Positions 38,358-46,226 of a stretch of DNA of 50,049 nt are shown in pieces. Source of the DNA: an uncultured Pelagibacteraceae bacterium. Its GTDB lineage: Bacteria; Pseudomonadota; Alphaproteobacteria; Pelagibacterales; Pelagibacteraceae. Made by a program: the position numbers and the translations under genes. The stretch covers positions 1 through 50,049 of the forward strand of contig CABYCO010000006.1 of assembly GCA_902517495.1 (NCBI GenBank). The letters run 5' to 3'. The notes beneath the pieces were generated by a model. That model was not told where the DNA came from and did no database searches. It saw only the letters and a list, made by a program, of their open reading frames with translations. Each line of letters opens with the position of its first letter. The stretch's first letter is position 1.

Positions 38358-40099
38358 TGGAAATTTATAAAGACCTATCATCACCAGCAAGCCAGCAATT
38401 TGAAAAGTTACTAAATAGTCAATTATCTAAAGATAAGATTGAGGAAGGAAAAATAATTGAGGGAAAAGTTTCAAAAATAACTAATAAATATATTTTTTTG
38501 TTTATACCAGGCTTAAAAAGTGAACCCGTAATTGATGTTAATGAGATGAAACTAATGGGTATGTCTGAAGATTTAAAAGAAGGTAGCATAATTTCAGTTT
38601 TACTTGAAAAAATAGAAGATAAAAACGGCGATGTCGTTGTATCAGCTCAAAAGGCTCAAAAAATAAAGGGTTGGAACAAGTTAGTTAAATGTTATGAAAA
38701 TAATGAATTAATCAATGGTAAAATTACTCAAAAAACTAAAGGTGGAGTGATTGTTGAGCACATTGAAACTGGGTCTCTAATGTTTTGCCCTGGATCGCAA
38801 ATTTCAGATAAACCCATAAAAAATATTGATCACTTAATTGGGGTCGAACAAAAATTTGCTTTAATAAAGCTTGATATGGTTAGAGGTAACAGTGTGGTAT
38901 CTAGAAGACAAGTTGTTTCTACAAATAAAAAAGAGGATAAAGCAAAAATTATAGAAAAATTTAAAGTAGGAGACATTATCAAAGATGCTGTTGTAAAAGG
39001 ATATTCTTCATTTGGATGTTTTTTTGAAGTAACAACGCCTGAGGGTACTTTGGATACTCTTTGCCATCTTCAAGAGATAAGCTACAGCAGAGTAAATCAT
39101 CCAGACGAAATTTTTAATATTGGTGAAAAACACGATCTTAAAGTAATAACAATAGACATGGAGAAGTTACAAGTTGGATGTTCTATAAAACAATTATCTC
39201 CTGATCCATTTGAACATATATCTAATTATCAAATAGGCAATCAATACAAAGTGAAAGTTGTAAAAATCACAGACTATGGATGCTTTTGTGAATTAGAGGC
39301 TGGACTTAGCACGCTTCTTCATAGTAGTGAAATTAGTTGGACTAAGAAAAATATTTCTCCGAAAAAAATTTTTAATGTTGGAGATCAAATAGAATGTGTA
39401 ATCACAGAAATTGATAAAGATAAAAGAAGAGTAGCAATTTCACATAGATTGACTATAGAAAATCCTTACAGCAAACTTGAGAATAACTATCCCGTAGGAT
39501 CTGATATTGAAGGTGTGGTAAGTAATGCTAATGAATATGCATTGTACATAAAATTAAAAGATTTTGATATTGACGGATTTTTACACTCAAATGATCTCTC
39601 ATTCACTGGAAACGCAGAAGATGAATTGAAGAAATATAAAAAAGGAGACAAACTTAAAGTAAAAGTTCTTGAAATCAAAACTAACGAACAGAAAGTAAGA
39701 GTAGGACTAAAACAACTTGAGAAAGACCCGTTTGATTGGTTTAAAGATAAAAAAGTGAATGATGCTGTTACCGTTAAAGTTACATCATCTGATAATAAGG
39801 GTTTATTTGTAAAACCAGAGGGGTGTGAGATAGAAATTTTAATTAAAAAATCACAAATTGCGATGAGTGCTTCAGATGCAAGACCATCACGATATGTTGG
39901 GGGGGAGAGAATAGACGCTGCAATAGCTGAGCTTAATTTTGAAAAGCGTAAAGTTTCTTTGAGCATAAAATTACTAGAAGAAATAATGAATGCCAAAGCT
40001 ATAAAAGAACACTCTAGCCCACTTAGTGGAAAAAATCTTCCATTCTCATCTCTTTCTGAGCAGTTGGATGATAAAAAAAACAACAAGGACACTGAATAA
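38357..40099 (+). CDS. rpsA: 30S ribosomal protein S1
   Basis: The 580-residue protein contains six S1 (OB-fold) repeats, roughly at residues 30-98, 115-180, 200-275, 290-360, 376-446 and 460-527, plus a short acidic/lysine tail. S1 binds mRNA upstream of start codons, which matters here since many genes lack an evident Shine-Dalgarno. Motifs such as KITDYGCFCELEAGL are recognisable, but the usual DYGAFV and GL(L/V)HVS cores are altered (GCFCE, TLLHSS). It overlaps cmk by one base (TAATG) and is followed by ihfB at 3 nt. Confidence 0.93.
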   Translation: MEIYKDLSSPASQQFEKLLNSQLSKDKIEEGKIIEGKVSKITNKYIFLFIPGLKSEPVIDVNEMKLMGMSEDLKEGSIISVLLEKIEDKNGDVVVSAQKAQKIKGWNKLVKCYENNELINGKITQKTKGGVIVEHIETGSLMFCPGSQISDKPIKNIDHLIGVEQKFALIKLDMVRGNSVVSRRQVVSTNKKEDKAKIIEKFKVGDIIKDAVVKGYSSFGCFFEVTTPEGTLDTLCHLQEISYSRVNHPDEIFNIGEKHDLKVITIDMEKLQVGCSIKQLSPDPFEHISNYQIGNQYKVKVVKITDYGCFCELEAGLSTLLHSSEISWTKKNISPKKIFNVGDQIECVITEIDKDKRRVAISHRLTIENPYSKLENNYPVGSDIEGVVSNANEYALYIKLKDFDIDGFLHSNDLSFTGNAEDELKKYKKGDKLKVKVLEIKTNEQKVRVGLKQLEKDPFDWFKDKKVNDAVTVKVTSSDNKGLFVKPEGCEIEILIKKSQIAMSASDARPSRYVGGERIDAAIAELNFEKRKVSLSIKLLEEIMNAKAIKEHSSPLSGKNLPFSSLSEQLDDKKNNKDTE

Positions 40100-40102
40100 A
40101 AA

Positions 40103-40393
40103 TTGTCAATTGTTAAATCAGATATATTAAAAGAGTTAGCTAATAATTACCCAAACTTTTTAAGGAAAGACTTATCAAAATTATTTGATATCACAATCTA
40201 TGAAATGCTAGAGGCTTTAAAGAGAGGTGAAAGAGTTGAGATAAGAGAAGTATTTTCATTAGAGCCAAGAAAACAAAAAGCAAGAATATCAAGGAACCCT
40301 AAAACTAACGAAAAAGTAAATACTCCAGAAAAAAAATCAATATTATTTAAAATGTCTAAAGAATGGACAAGTCAAATTAATGAAAAAGAATAA
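40103..40393 (+). CDS. ihfB: IHF beta / HU family DNA-binding protein (altered)
   Basis: A 96-residue member of the HU/IHF fold, in the place of ihfB after rpsA. It has the N-terminal helices (VKSDILKELANNY), ALKRGERVEIRE, and the arm region RNPKTNE. Two near-invariant motifs are changed: RGFGxF reads REVFSL and FxPGKxL reads FKMSKEW. The start is TTG at 40103, 3 nt after the rpsA stop, as no ATG is available. It overlaps pyrF by 14 nt. Probable nucleoid architecture role; DNA bending could be modified. Confidence 0.82.
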   Translation: MSIVKSDILKELANNYPNFLRKDLSKLFDITIYEMLEALKRGERVEIREVFSLEPRKQKARISRNPKTNEKVNTPEKKSILFKMSKEWTSQINEKE

Positions 40394-41051
40394 AGTATTT
40401 ATTGCTTGTGATAGTAATAATATTAATAAAGTCAAAGAAATAATTAGAAAGACTGAAAATTCGAAATTAAAAGTTGGCTATAAGTTTGGATTAGAGTTTT
40501 TAAATTCAAAAAAAGGAAGAGAATATATATCAAAATTAAATAATAAAATTATTTTTGGAGATTATAAATTTGCAGATATACCAAATACTTGCGCTTCAGC
40601 GGTCAAAGCTGTTAAAGATTTAAATTTTAATTATTTAACAATTCACATAAGCTCTGGTTTAAAAGCTCTAAAAGCAGTTAAAAAAGTTTCAGGAAAAACA
40701 AAAATAATTGGTGTAACAATCCTTACTTCTTTAGATAATAAATCCCTTAAAGAAATTGGATATAACAAAAAAATTGAAAAAATAGTAATTGAGCAGGCTA
40801 AATTAGCCAATAGAGCAAAACTGGATGCTATAGTATGTAGTCCAAAGGAAGTACATCTGGTCAAAAAAGTATTTAAAAAAGAAATAATAACTCCAGGAAT
40901 AAGGCTTAACTCTAATCAAGATGACCAAAAAAGAACCCTAACACCAAAACAAGCTTATAAAAATGGAAGTGACTGGTTAGTGATAGGAAGACCAATTACC
41001 AAAGGAAATATTAAAAAAAATCTACAAAATTTAATTTATCATTTAAAATAA
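40380..41051 (+). CDS. pyrF: Orotidine 5'-phosphate decarboxylase
   Basis: Last step of UMP synthesis. The 223-residue barrel has D11 at the first strand, the catalytic array D61-x-K63-x-x-D66 in GDYKFADIPNT (usual form DLKLHDIPNT), TPGIR and a C-terminal VIGRPI phosphate site. Catalytic residues are present although neighbours are changed. It overlaps ihfB by 14 nt and trpF by 1 nt (TAATG). Confidence 0.93.
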   Translation: MKKNKVFIACDSNNINKVKEIIRKTENSKLKVGYKFGLEFLNSKKGREYISKLNNKIIFGDYKFADIPNTCASAVKAVKDLNFNYLTIHISSGLKALKAVKKVSGKTKIIGVTILTSLDNKSLKEIGYNKKIEKIVIEQAKLANRAKLDAIVCSPKEVHLVKKVFKKEIITPGIRLNSNQDDQKRTLTPKQAYKNGSDWLVIGRPITKGNIKKNLQNLIYHLK

Positions 41052-41674
41052 TGGTCAAAGGAATAAAAATTTGTGGGGTCTCTGATCTTGGGACTTTAAA
41101 ATATATTTTAAATCATCAGTTTCCGCCAAAATTTATTGGTTTCATTTGTAATTATAAAAAAAGTAGAAGGTATGTTGAATATGATAAATTAAAGAAATTG
41201 GTTAATATAAAAAAAAATGAGACTAGTTTTGTATCTGTTCTTGTAAATCCCGATGATAAAATTTTAGAGGAGATTAAGGAACTGAATTTCGACTTTTATC
41301 AACTGTACGATGTAAGTCCTGAAAGAACAAAAACAATAAGAGAAAAATATAATATTAAAATTATTACTGCTTTAACAATTAATAATCAAAAGGACGTTGA
41401 AGTATATAAAGATTATGATGGAATTTCAGATTTAATCCTTTTTGATGGAAAAGGTTACGAGAAGTCAATTGGATTTAATCATGAATTATTAAATTTCATT
41501 CCTAATTCAGTAAATAAAATGATTGCTGGAAATATAAAAATAGAAGATATTCCTAACTTTAGAAATAAAGAATTCTTCGTTGATCTAAGTGGTTCTTTAG
41601 AAAATAAAGAAGGTAAAAAGGATTTAAAAAAAATTAACAAACTATTAAATTTTGCAACTAAAAATGAAACTTAA
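41051..41674 (+). CDS. trpF: Phosphoribosylanthranilate isomerase
   Basis: Third step of tryptophan synthesis from anthranilate. The 207-residue protein has the catalytic cysteine in KICG (C8), the catalytic aspartate in LFDG (D132), and strand ends AGN and VDLSGSLE, where the family usually has AGG and VDVSSGVE. It is the first of trpF-trpB-trpA and overlaps trpB by 11 nt. Identity is supported mainly by KICG, SRRYV and position. Confidence 0.88.
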   Translation: MVKGIKICGVSDLGTLKYILNHQFPPKFIGFICNYKKSRRYVEYDKLKKLVNIKKNETSFVSVLVNPDDKILEEIKELNFDFYQLYDVSPERTKTIREKYNIKIITALTINNQKDVEVYKDYDGISDLILFDGKGYEKSIGFNHELLNFIPNSVNKMIAGNIKIEDIPNFRNKEFFVDLSGSLENKEGKKDLKKINKLLNFATKNET

Positions 41675-42908
41675 AAAAAGAATTCCAGTTATAGATCAAG
41701 TAGATAAGTTTGGCTTCTGGGGTGGAAAATTTGGTGGAAATTTTGTACCTGAAACACTTAAGAAACCCATAGAAGATCTTGAAATACAATTTAATAAATT
41801 AAAGAATGACAAAAACTTTATAAAAGAAAGAGACAGATATTTCAGAAATTGGATTGGAAGCCCTACAAGATTTATAAAATTAAATAATTTAACAAAACAT
41901 GTTGGTGGAGCACAAATTTGGTCAAAGGTTGTTTCTGATGCTAATGGGGGAGCTCATAAAATATATAATGCAACTGTACATTGTTTATTAGCCAAAAGAT
42001 CTGGAAAAAAAGTTATTATCGGCGACACTGGTGCTGGTTATGCAGGAAAAATGTTGAGTATGGCTGCTAAAAAATTCGGCTTGAAATGTAAAATTTTTAT
42101 GGGTGCAAAAGACATTAAAAGACAACAACCAAATGTTAAAGCAATGAAAAAAAATGGCGCAGATGTCATTCCTGTTTATACAGGAAGTCAAACACTAGTA
42201 GATGCGGTTTCTGAATGCATGAGATATTGGGTTGCTAATTGTGATACAACTGCGATGTGTGTTGGTAGTACTGTTGGACCAGCGATATTTGTTCGAATAT
42301 GTGGATGGAGCACTAGTCAAATCTCTAGAGAACTTAAAGTTCAATTAATAAATGAATTTGGTGTTATTCCTAAAAAACTAAGATTATATAATTGTGTAGG
42401 AGGGGGTTCCTCAAGTTTCGGTTTTTGGAATGAATTTATGGATTATGACAAAACACAAATTGAGTTTATTGGTGTTGAAGCAGGAGGACCAACTAAAAGT
42501 AAAAGGCATGCAGCTCCTTTAAGTTATGGTTCCAAAATTGGTATACTTCATGGTGCAGCCCAATATGTAAACCAGAATAGTGATGGTCAGATTGAAGAAA
42601 CTGAGTCAATATCTGCAGGTCTTGACTACCCAGGAATTTCGCCACTCCATTGCTTTTTAAAAGACGTGAAGCGTGCGAGGTATACCGCAGCTAGTGATGA
42701 AGAAGCTTTGAAAGCCTACCAAATAGTTACAAAATACGAAAATTTAAGACCATCTCTCGAACCATGTCATGCATTCTCAGTTGCAATCAAAGAAGCAAAA
42801 AATTTGAGTAAAAATACAATAGTAATTATTAATAGTTGTGGAGATGCATATAAAGACCGTGAAATTTTAGAAAAAAAGTTGGGAAAGAAATATGTTAAAT
42901 CCAATTAG
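41664..42908 (+). CDS. trpB: Tryptophan synthase beta chain, divergent
   Basis: PLP enzyme joining indole and serine. The 414-residue protein has the TrpB start (FGGNFVPETL), the PLP lysine K99 in GGAHK, the GGGSS phosphate cup, and SISAGLDYPGISP. However the catalytic glutamate of the ETGAGQHG loop is aspartate (D121, DTGAGYAG), HTGAHK reads NGGAHK, and the C-terminal LSGRGDKD reads NSCGDAYKD. The ATG at 41664 is preferred to an upstream TTG. It overlaps trpF by 11 nt and trpA by 17 nt. The position makes trpB the natural call; the chemistry may be tuned differently. Confidence 0.88.
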   Translation: MKLKKRIPVIDQVDKFGFWGGKFGGNFVPETLKKPIEDLEIQFNKLKNDKNFIKERDRYFRNWIGSPTRFIKLNNLTKHVGGAQIWSKVVSDANGGAHKIYNATVHCLLAKRSGKKVIIGDTGAGYAGKMLSMAAKKFGLKCKIFMGAKDIKRQQPNVKAMKKNGADVIPVYTGSQTLVDAVSECMRYWVANCDTTAMCVGSTVGPAIFVRICGWSTSQISRELKVQLINEFGVIPKKLRLYNCVGGGSSSFGFWNEFMDYDKTQIEFIGVEAGGPTKSKRHAAPLSYGSKIGILHGAAQYVNQNSDGQIEETESISAGLDYPGISPLHCFLKDVKRARYTAASDEEALKAYQIVTKYENLRPSLEPCHAFSVAIKEAKNLSKNTIVIINSCGDAYKDREILEKKLGKKYVKSN

Positions 42909-43692
42909 TCTTGCATTTAAAAACACAAAAAAAGAGAAAAGACCTGCTTTACTTACTTACACTGTTGCTGGTGATAGCTCAAAAAAGCAATCTTTAGAGA
43001 TCCTGAAAGCAATTTCTAATTATGCAGATATTTTAGAAGTCGGTGTACCTCACAACACCCCAGTGGCAGATGGAGGTCAAATTCAAACTAGTGCTTATAG
43101 AGCGATCAAAAATGGTATTAAGATGAATGATATTTTTAAAATTGTCAGTGATTTTAAAAAAAGTAAAAATTCAAAACCAGTAATATTTATGGGTTATTAC
43201 AATATGATTTTCCAATATGGTGAAAATAATTTTTTAAAAAACTGTAAGAAATCAGGCGTTAATGGTTTAATCGTTGTTGATTTGCCTTGGCCAGAAAACA
43301 AAATTTTTTCAAAGAAATGTAAAAAAAATTCAATTAGTTTTATCCAGTTATTGTCTCCTACTACATCAAATAAAAGACTAAAAAGCATCATAAAAGACTC
43401 TCATAATATGATTTATTATATAAGTATGTTGTCTACTACAGGAGGAAAGCTAAAAGTTTCTCCAAAAAAGATATTAGCTAATTATTATAAAATTAAAAAA
43501 ATAAGTCCTAAAAAAAATTGTGTTATTGGTTTTGGGATAACTGAAAAAACTATATCAAAATTTAAAAATACAGATGGGCTTGTCGTAGGTAATCAGATTT
43601 GCAAAGAAATTACTAGAAGTTTAAACAATAGACAAAATCCTGTCATAAATGTAAGTAAGATAGTTGATAAACTAAGAAAAAAAATATCATGA
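42892..43692 (+). CDS. trpA: Tryptophan synthase alpha chain, divergent
   Basis: Cleaves indole-3-glycerol phosphate to indole. The 266-residue barrel keeps both catalytic acids at the E. coli numbering, E49 (ILEVGVP) and D60 (VADG), and the MGYYN, DLP and IGFGI segments. The signature GVPFSDPxADGP reads GVPHNTPVADGG and the phosphate-site GVTG is replaced by an STTGGK stretch. It overlaps trpB by 17 nt and accD by 4 nt (ATGA). The partner TrpB is divergent too, which suggests co-evolution of the pair. Confidence 0.9.
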   Translation: MLNPISLAFKNTKKEKRPALLTYTVAGDSSKKQSLEILKAISNYADILEVGVPHNTPVADGGQIQTSAYRAIKNGIKMNDIFKIVSDFKKSKNSKPVIFMGYYNMIFQYGENNFLKNCKKSGVNGLIVVDLPWPENKIFSKKCKKNSISFIQLLSPTTSNKRLKSIIKDSHNMIYYISMLSTTGGKLKVSPKKILANYYKIKKISPKKNCVIGFGITEKTISKFKNTDGLVVGNQICKEITRSLNNRQNPVINVSKIVDKLRKKIS

Positions 43693-44624
43693 ATTGGTTA
43701 ACAAAGGCTATAAAATTTGGTGAAAAGATAAAGAAGGTGCTTCGAAAAAGACCTTCTAGGCAAGAGCAGGCTAATTCAAAATGGATATCATGCTGTGGGA
43801 CTGGACCCCAATTGAAATCAACAATATTTAATAAAGAACAGCTCAACACCTGCCCTAATTGCAATAAACATTATCCATTTACACCAAGAGAAAGGTTTGA
43901 TCATTTTTTTGGAAAAAATAATTACGAGATAGTTAAAACACCAGAACTCGCTGAGAATCCATTAAATTTTCCTGGTTATAAAGAAAAGCTTGAACGAGGA
44001 AGAAAGATTACAGGACATCATTGTGCTGTAATGGTTGCTCAAGGTGTAAAGGATGGAATTAAAGTTACTTCATTCGCAATTGATAGTCGTTTTAATGGTG
44101 GCTCTATAAATGCATCAGCTGGAGAAGCAATAGTGTATTGTTTTCAGAAAGCGATCGATGATCTTACGCCTGTTGTAGCTTGGAGTGAAGGCGGAGGCCA
44201 GGCTATGCAAGAATCAAACATAGCATTACATTTTATGGTAAAAACTGTTCTAGCAGCAAATACATTTAAAGACTCTACAAAATTACCGTTTGTAAATATT
44301 TACACAAATAAATGTTATGGAGGCATAACTGCAAGTTTTGCTGCTCCGTCTATAGCAGATATTTGTTTTGCAGAGCCATCTATGGTTGGTTTTGCAGGTC
44401 AACACATAGTAAAAAATCAGACACGTGAAGATTTACCAGAAGGTTTTCAATCAAGCAAGGTTTTGGTTGAAAAAGGTATGTGTGATGGAGTATTTAACAG
44501 AAAAGAAATAAACGAAAAAATAATTGGAATATTAAAAATATTGCTAAAGAAGAATTCTGAAGTAAATTCAGAAAGTTTAAATGAAACTTCAGAAACTAAT
44601 ATTCAAACTAGAGAAGCATCATAA
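43689..44624 (+). CDS. accD: Acetyl-CoA carboxylase carboxyltransferase subunit beta, divergent
   Basis: Partner of AccA. The 311-residue protein has an N-terminal zinc ribbon and a crotonase-like core (NGGSINASAGEA, YGGITASFA, VGFAGQHI, REDLPEGFQSS, VEKGMCDGV). The ribbon is odd: the first pair is adjacent cysteines C35-C36 in place of CxxC, while the second is a normal CPNC (55-58). The active-site SGGARMQE reads EGGGQAMQE. A charged tail of ~25 residues follows the core and its last 44 nt overlap folC. Confidence 0.9.
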   Translation: MNWLTKAIKFGEKIKKVLRKRPSRQEQANSKWISCCGTGPQLKSTIFNKEQLNTCPNCNKHYPFTPRERFDHFFGKNNYEIVKTPELAENPLNFPGYKEKLERGRKITGHHCAVMVAQGVKDGIKVTSFAIDSRFNGGSINASAGEAIVYCFQKAIDDLTPVVAWSEGGGQAMQESNIALHFMVKTVLAANTFKDSTKLPFVNIYTNKCYGGITASFAAPSIADICFAEPSMVGFAGQHIVKNQTREDLPEGFQSSKVLVEKGMCDGVFNRKEINEKIIGILKILLKKNSEVNSESLNETSETNIQTREAS

Positions 44625-45846
44625 AAAAAAACTAGATTTATCTTTAGGAAGAACTTTTAATCTTTTAAAAAAGCTTGGTAATCCACAAGATAAGTTAAAA
44701 AATGTAATCACAGTTGTTGGAACTAATGCTAAAGCAAGCATGTGCTATAGTCTAAAGTCAATACTAAACCAAGCAGGACATAAAACTAATCTTTATACTT
44801 CTCCACACCTACTATCTTATACAGAAAGATACGTTTTTGATGATAAAGAAATCAATGAGGAAGATTTAATAGAATTATTGACTGGTGTTGAAAAGGCTTT
44901 AGGTGATGACAATGCAACACTATTTGAAATTTTAACTTGTGGATTTTTAAAACATGCTGAAAATTTCAAAGATAATATAAATATTATAGAAGCAGGATTA
45001 TTTCATCAATTTGATAGTACAAATGTATTTAAGGAAAATTTAATGACGCTCATTGGTGTCATTCATAATGATCACTTTCAATGGCTTGAAAATAAATCAA
45101 TTGAGGGAGTAATATATGAAAAAACAGCTAAGCTTTTAAACTCAAATATATTTATTAATAAACAAGTCAATAATGAAATAAGAGAAAAAATAGAAAAATC
45201 ATTAGAAAAAAATAAATCAAATAAATACTTTTTTGGTAAAAATTTTAATATTGCGAGGTCCGAAAATGGATTTATTCAATATCAAGATCAATTAGGAGAA
45301 TTAGTATTACCTGAACCAAGTATTCTTGGTGATCATCAGCTTTATAATGTTAGTACCTCAATTGCTGCATCAAGAAAGATTTTTAATATTAAAGATCAAC
45401 ATATTATAAATGGTGTCAAAAATATTTCCTTAAAAGCAAGACTTGAGGAGATAAAATCTGGTAAATTAAAAGATATTGCAGGTAATAATAAACTTATAGT
45501 TGATGGTGGTCACAACATTAGTGCAAGTTTTTCTATCGCTAATTGGATTAAAAATCAAAATGAAGAAGTAAATCTAATTGTGGGTATGATGAAAGATAAA
45601 GAACATAAAGAATTTATAAAAGCTTTTGAAAATATAGTAAACTCAATTACTTTAATTGATATTCCTAATCAAGATGGTGCAATTTCAAAAGAAGATTTTA
45701 GAAAAAAGTTAGATAATTTAAAATTAAATTTGAAACTCTCTAATGGTATCAAGGAAAGTATAAAATCATTATCGAAAAATGAAAATACTATTATACTTTG
45801 CTTAGGTTCACTATATCTTGCTGGAGAAATTCTAAGCTTAAATTAG
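44581..45846 (+). CDS. folC: Dihydrofolate/folylpolyglutamate synthase, divergent
   Basis: Mur-ligase-like enzyme adding glutamate to folates. The 421-residue protein matches FolC from its first residues (LDLSLGRTFNLLKKLGNPQ), so the 44-nt overlap with accD is real. The P-loop GTNGKGS reads GTNAKAS (47-53): the lysine remains but both flanking glycines are alanines. The EVGLGGRLDATN motif reads EAGLFHQFDSTN (137-148). YTSPHL, HNDHFQWL and VDGGHN are kept. Last gene of the plus-strand run; convergent with trxA by 4 nt. Confidence 0.9.
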   Translation: MKLQKLIFKLEKHHKKKLDLSLGRTFNLLKKLGNPQDKLKNVITVVGTNAKASMCYSLKSILNQAGHKTNLYTSPHLLSYTERYVFDDKEINEEDLIELLTGVEKALGDDNATLFEILTCGFLKHAENFKDNINIIEAGLFHQFDSTNVFKENLMTLIGVIHNDHFQWLENKSIEGVIYEKTAKLLNSNIFINKQVNNEIREKIEKSLEKNKSNKYFFGKNFNIARSENGFIQYQDQLGELVLPEPSILGDHQLYNVSTSIAASRKIFNIKDQHIINGVKNISLKARLEEIKSGKLKDIAGNNKLIVDGGHNISASFSIANWIKNQNEEVNLIVGMMKDKEHKEFIKAFENIVNSITLIDIPNQDGAISKEDFRKKLDNLKLNLKLSNGIKESIKSLSKNENTIILCLGSLYLAGEILSLN

Positions 45847-46160
45847 ATATTTTCTTTTATCCAAGAAACAATTTCACTTTTTGGAACCGCCCCAACCTTA
45901 GTTGAAACATGATTTCCGTCTTTCATCAAAATCATCGTAGGGATTCCTCGAACACCATATTTTGTTGGCGTATTTGGCTCTTCATCAATGTTATGTTTTG
46001 CTACAGATAATTGGTCAGACATCTCATTTGAAATTTCTTCCAAGCTGGGAGCTACCATATGGCATGGACCACACCATTCTGCCCAAAAATCACAAATTAA
46101 TATCTTATTATCTTTAACTAATTGATCAAAACTTTCATCTGTAGATTTTACTGTTGCCAT
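45843..46160 (-). CDS. trxA: Thioredoxin
   Basis: A 105-residue thioredoxin with the canonical redox site WCGPC (C30, C33) and the cis-proline in GIPT, plus a DFWAEWCGPC approach. It reduces disulfides of cytoplasmic enzymes. All key residues are normal, in contrast to the folC-side genes. Tail-to-tail with folC (4-nt overlap), the ancestral folC-trxA neighbourhood. Confidence 0.97.
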   Translation of the reverse strand: MATVKSTDESFDQLVKDNKILICDFWAEWCGPCHMVAPSLEEISNEMSDQLSVAKHNIDEEPNTPTKYGVRGIPTMILMKDGNHVSTKVGAVPKSEIVSWIKENI

Positions 46161-46226
46161 ATAAGTTTTATATAAATTAATTTTATTTATTCAATAGTTA
46201 AAAATGCGTAAATTTAATTTTATACA

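Noticed and set aside
41652..41663. TTG start for trpB
   Set aside because: ATG at 41664 is close by and fits the family N terminus.
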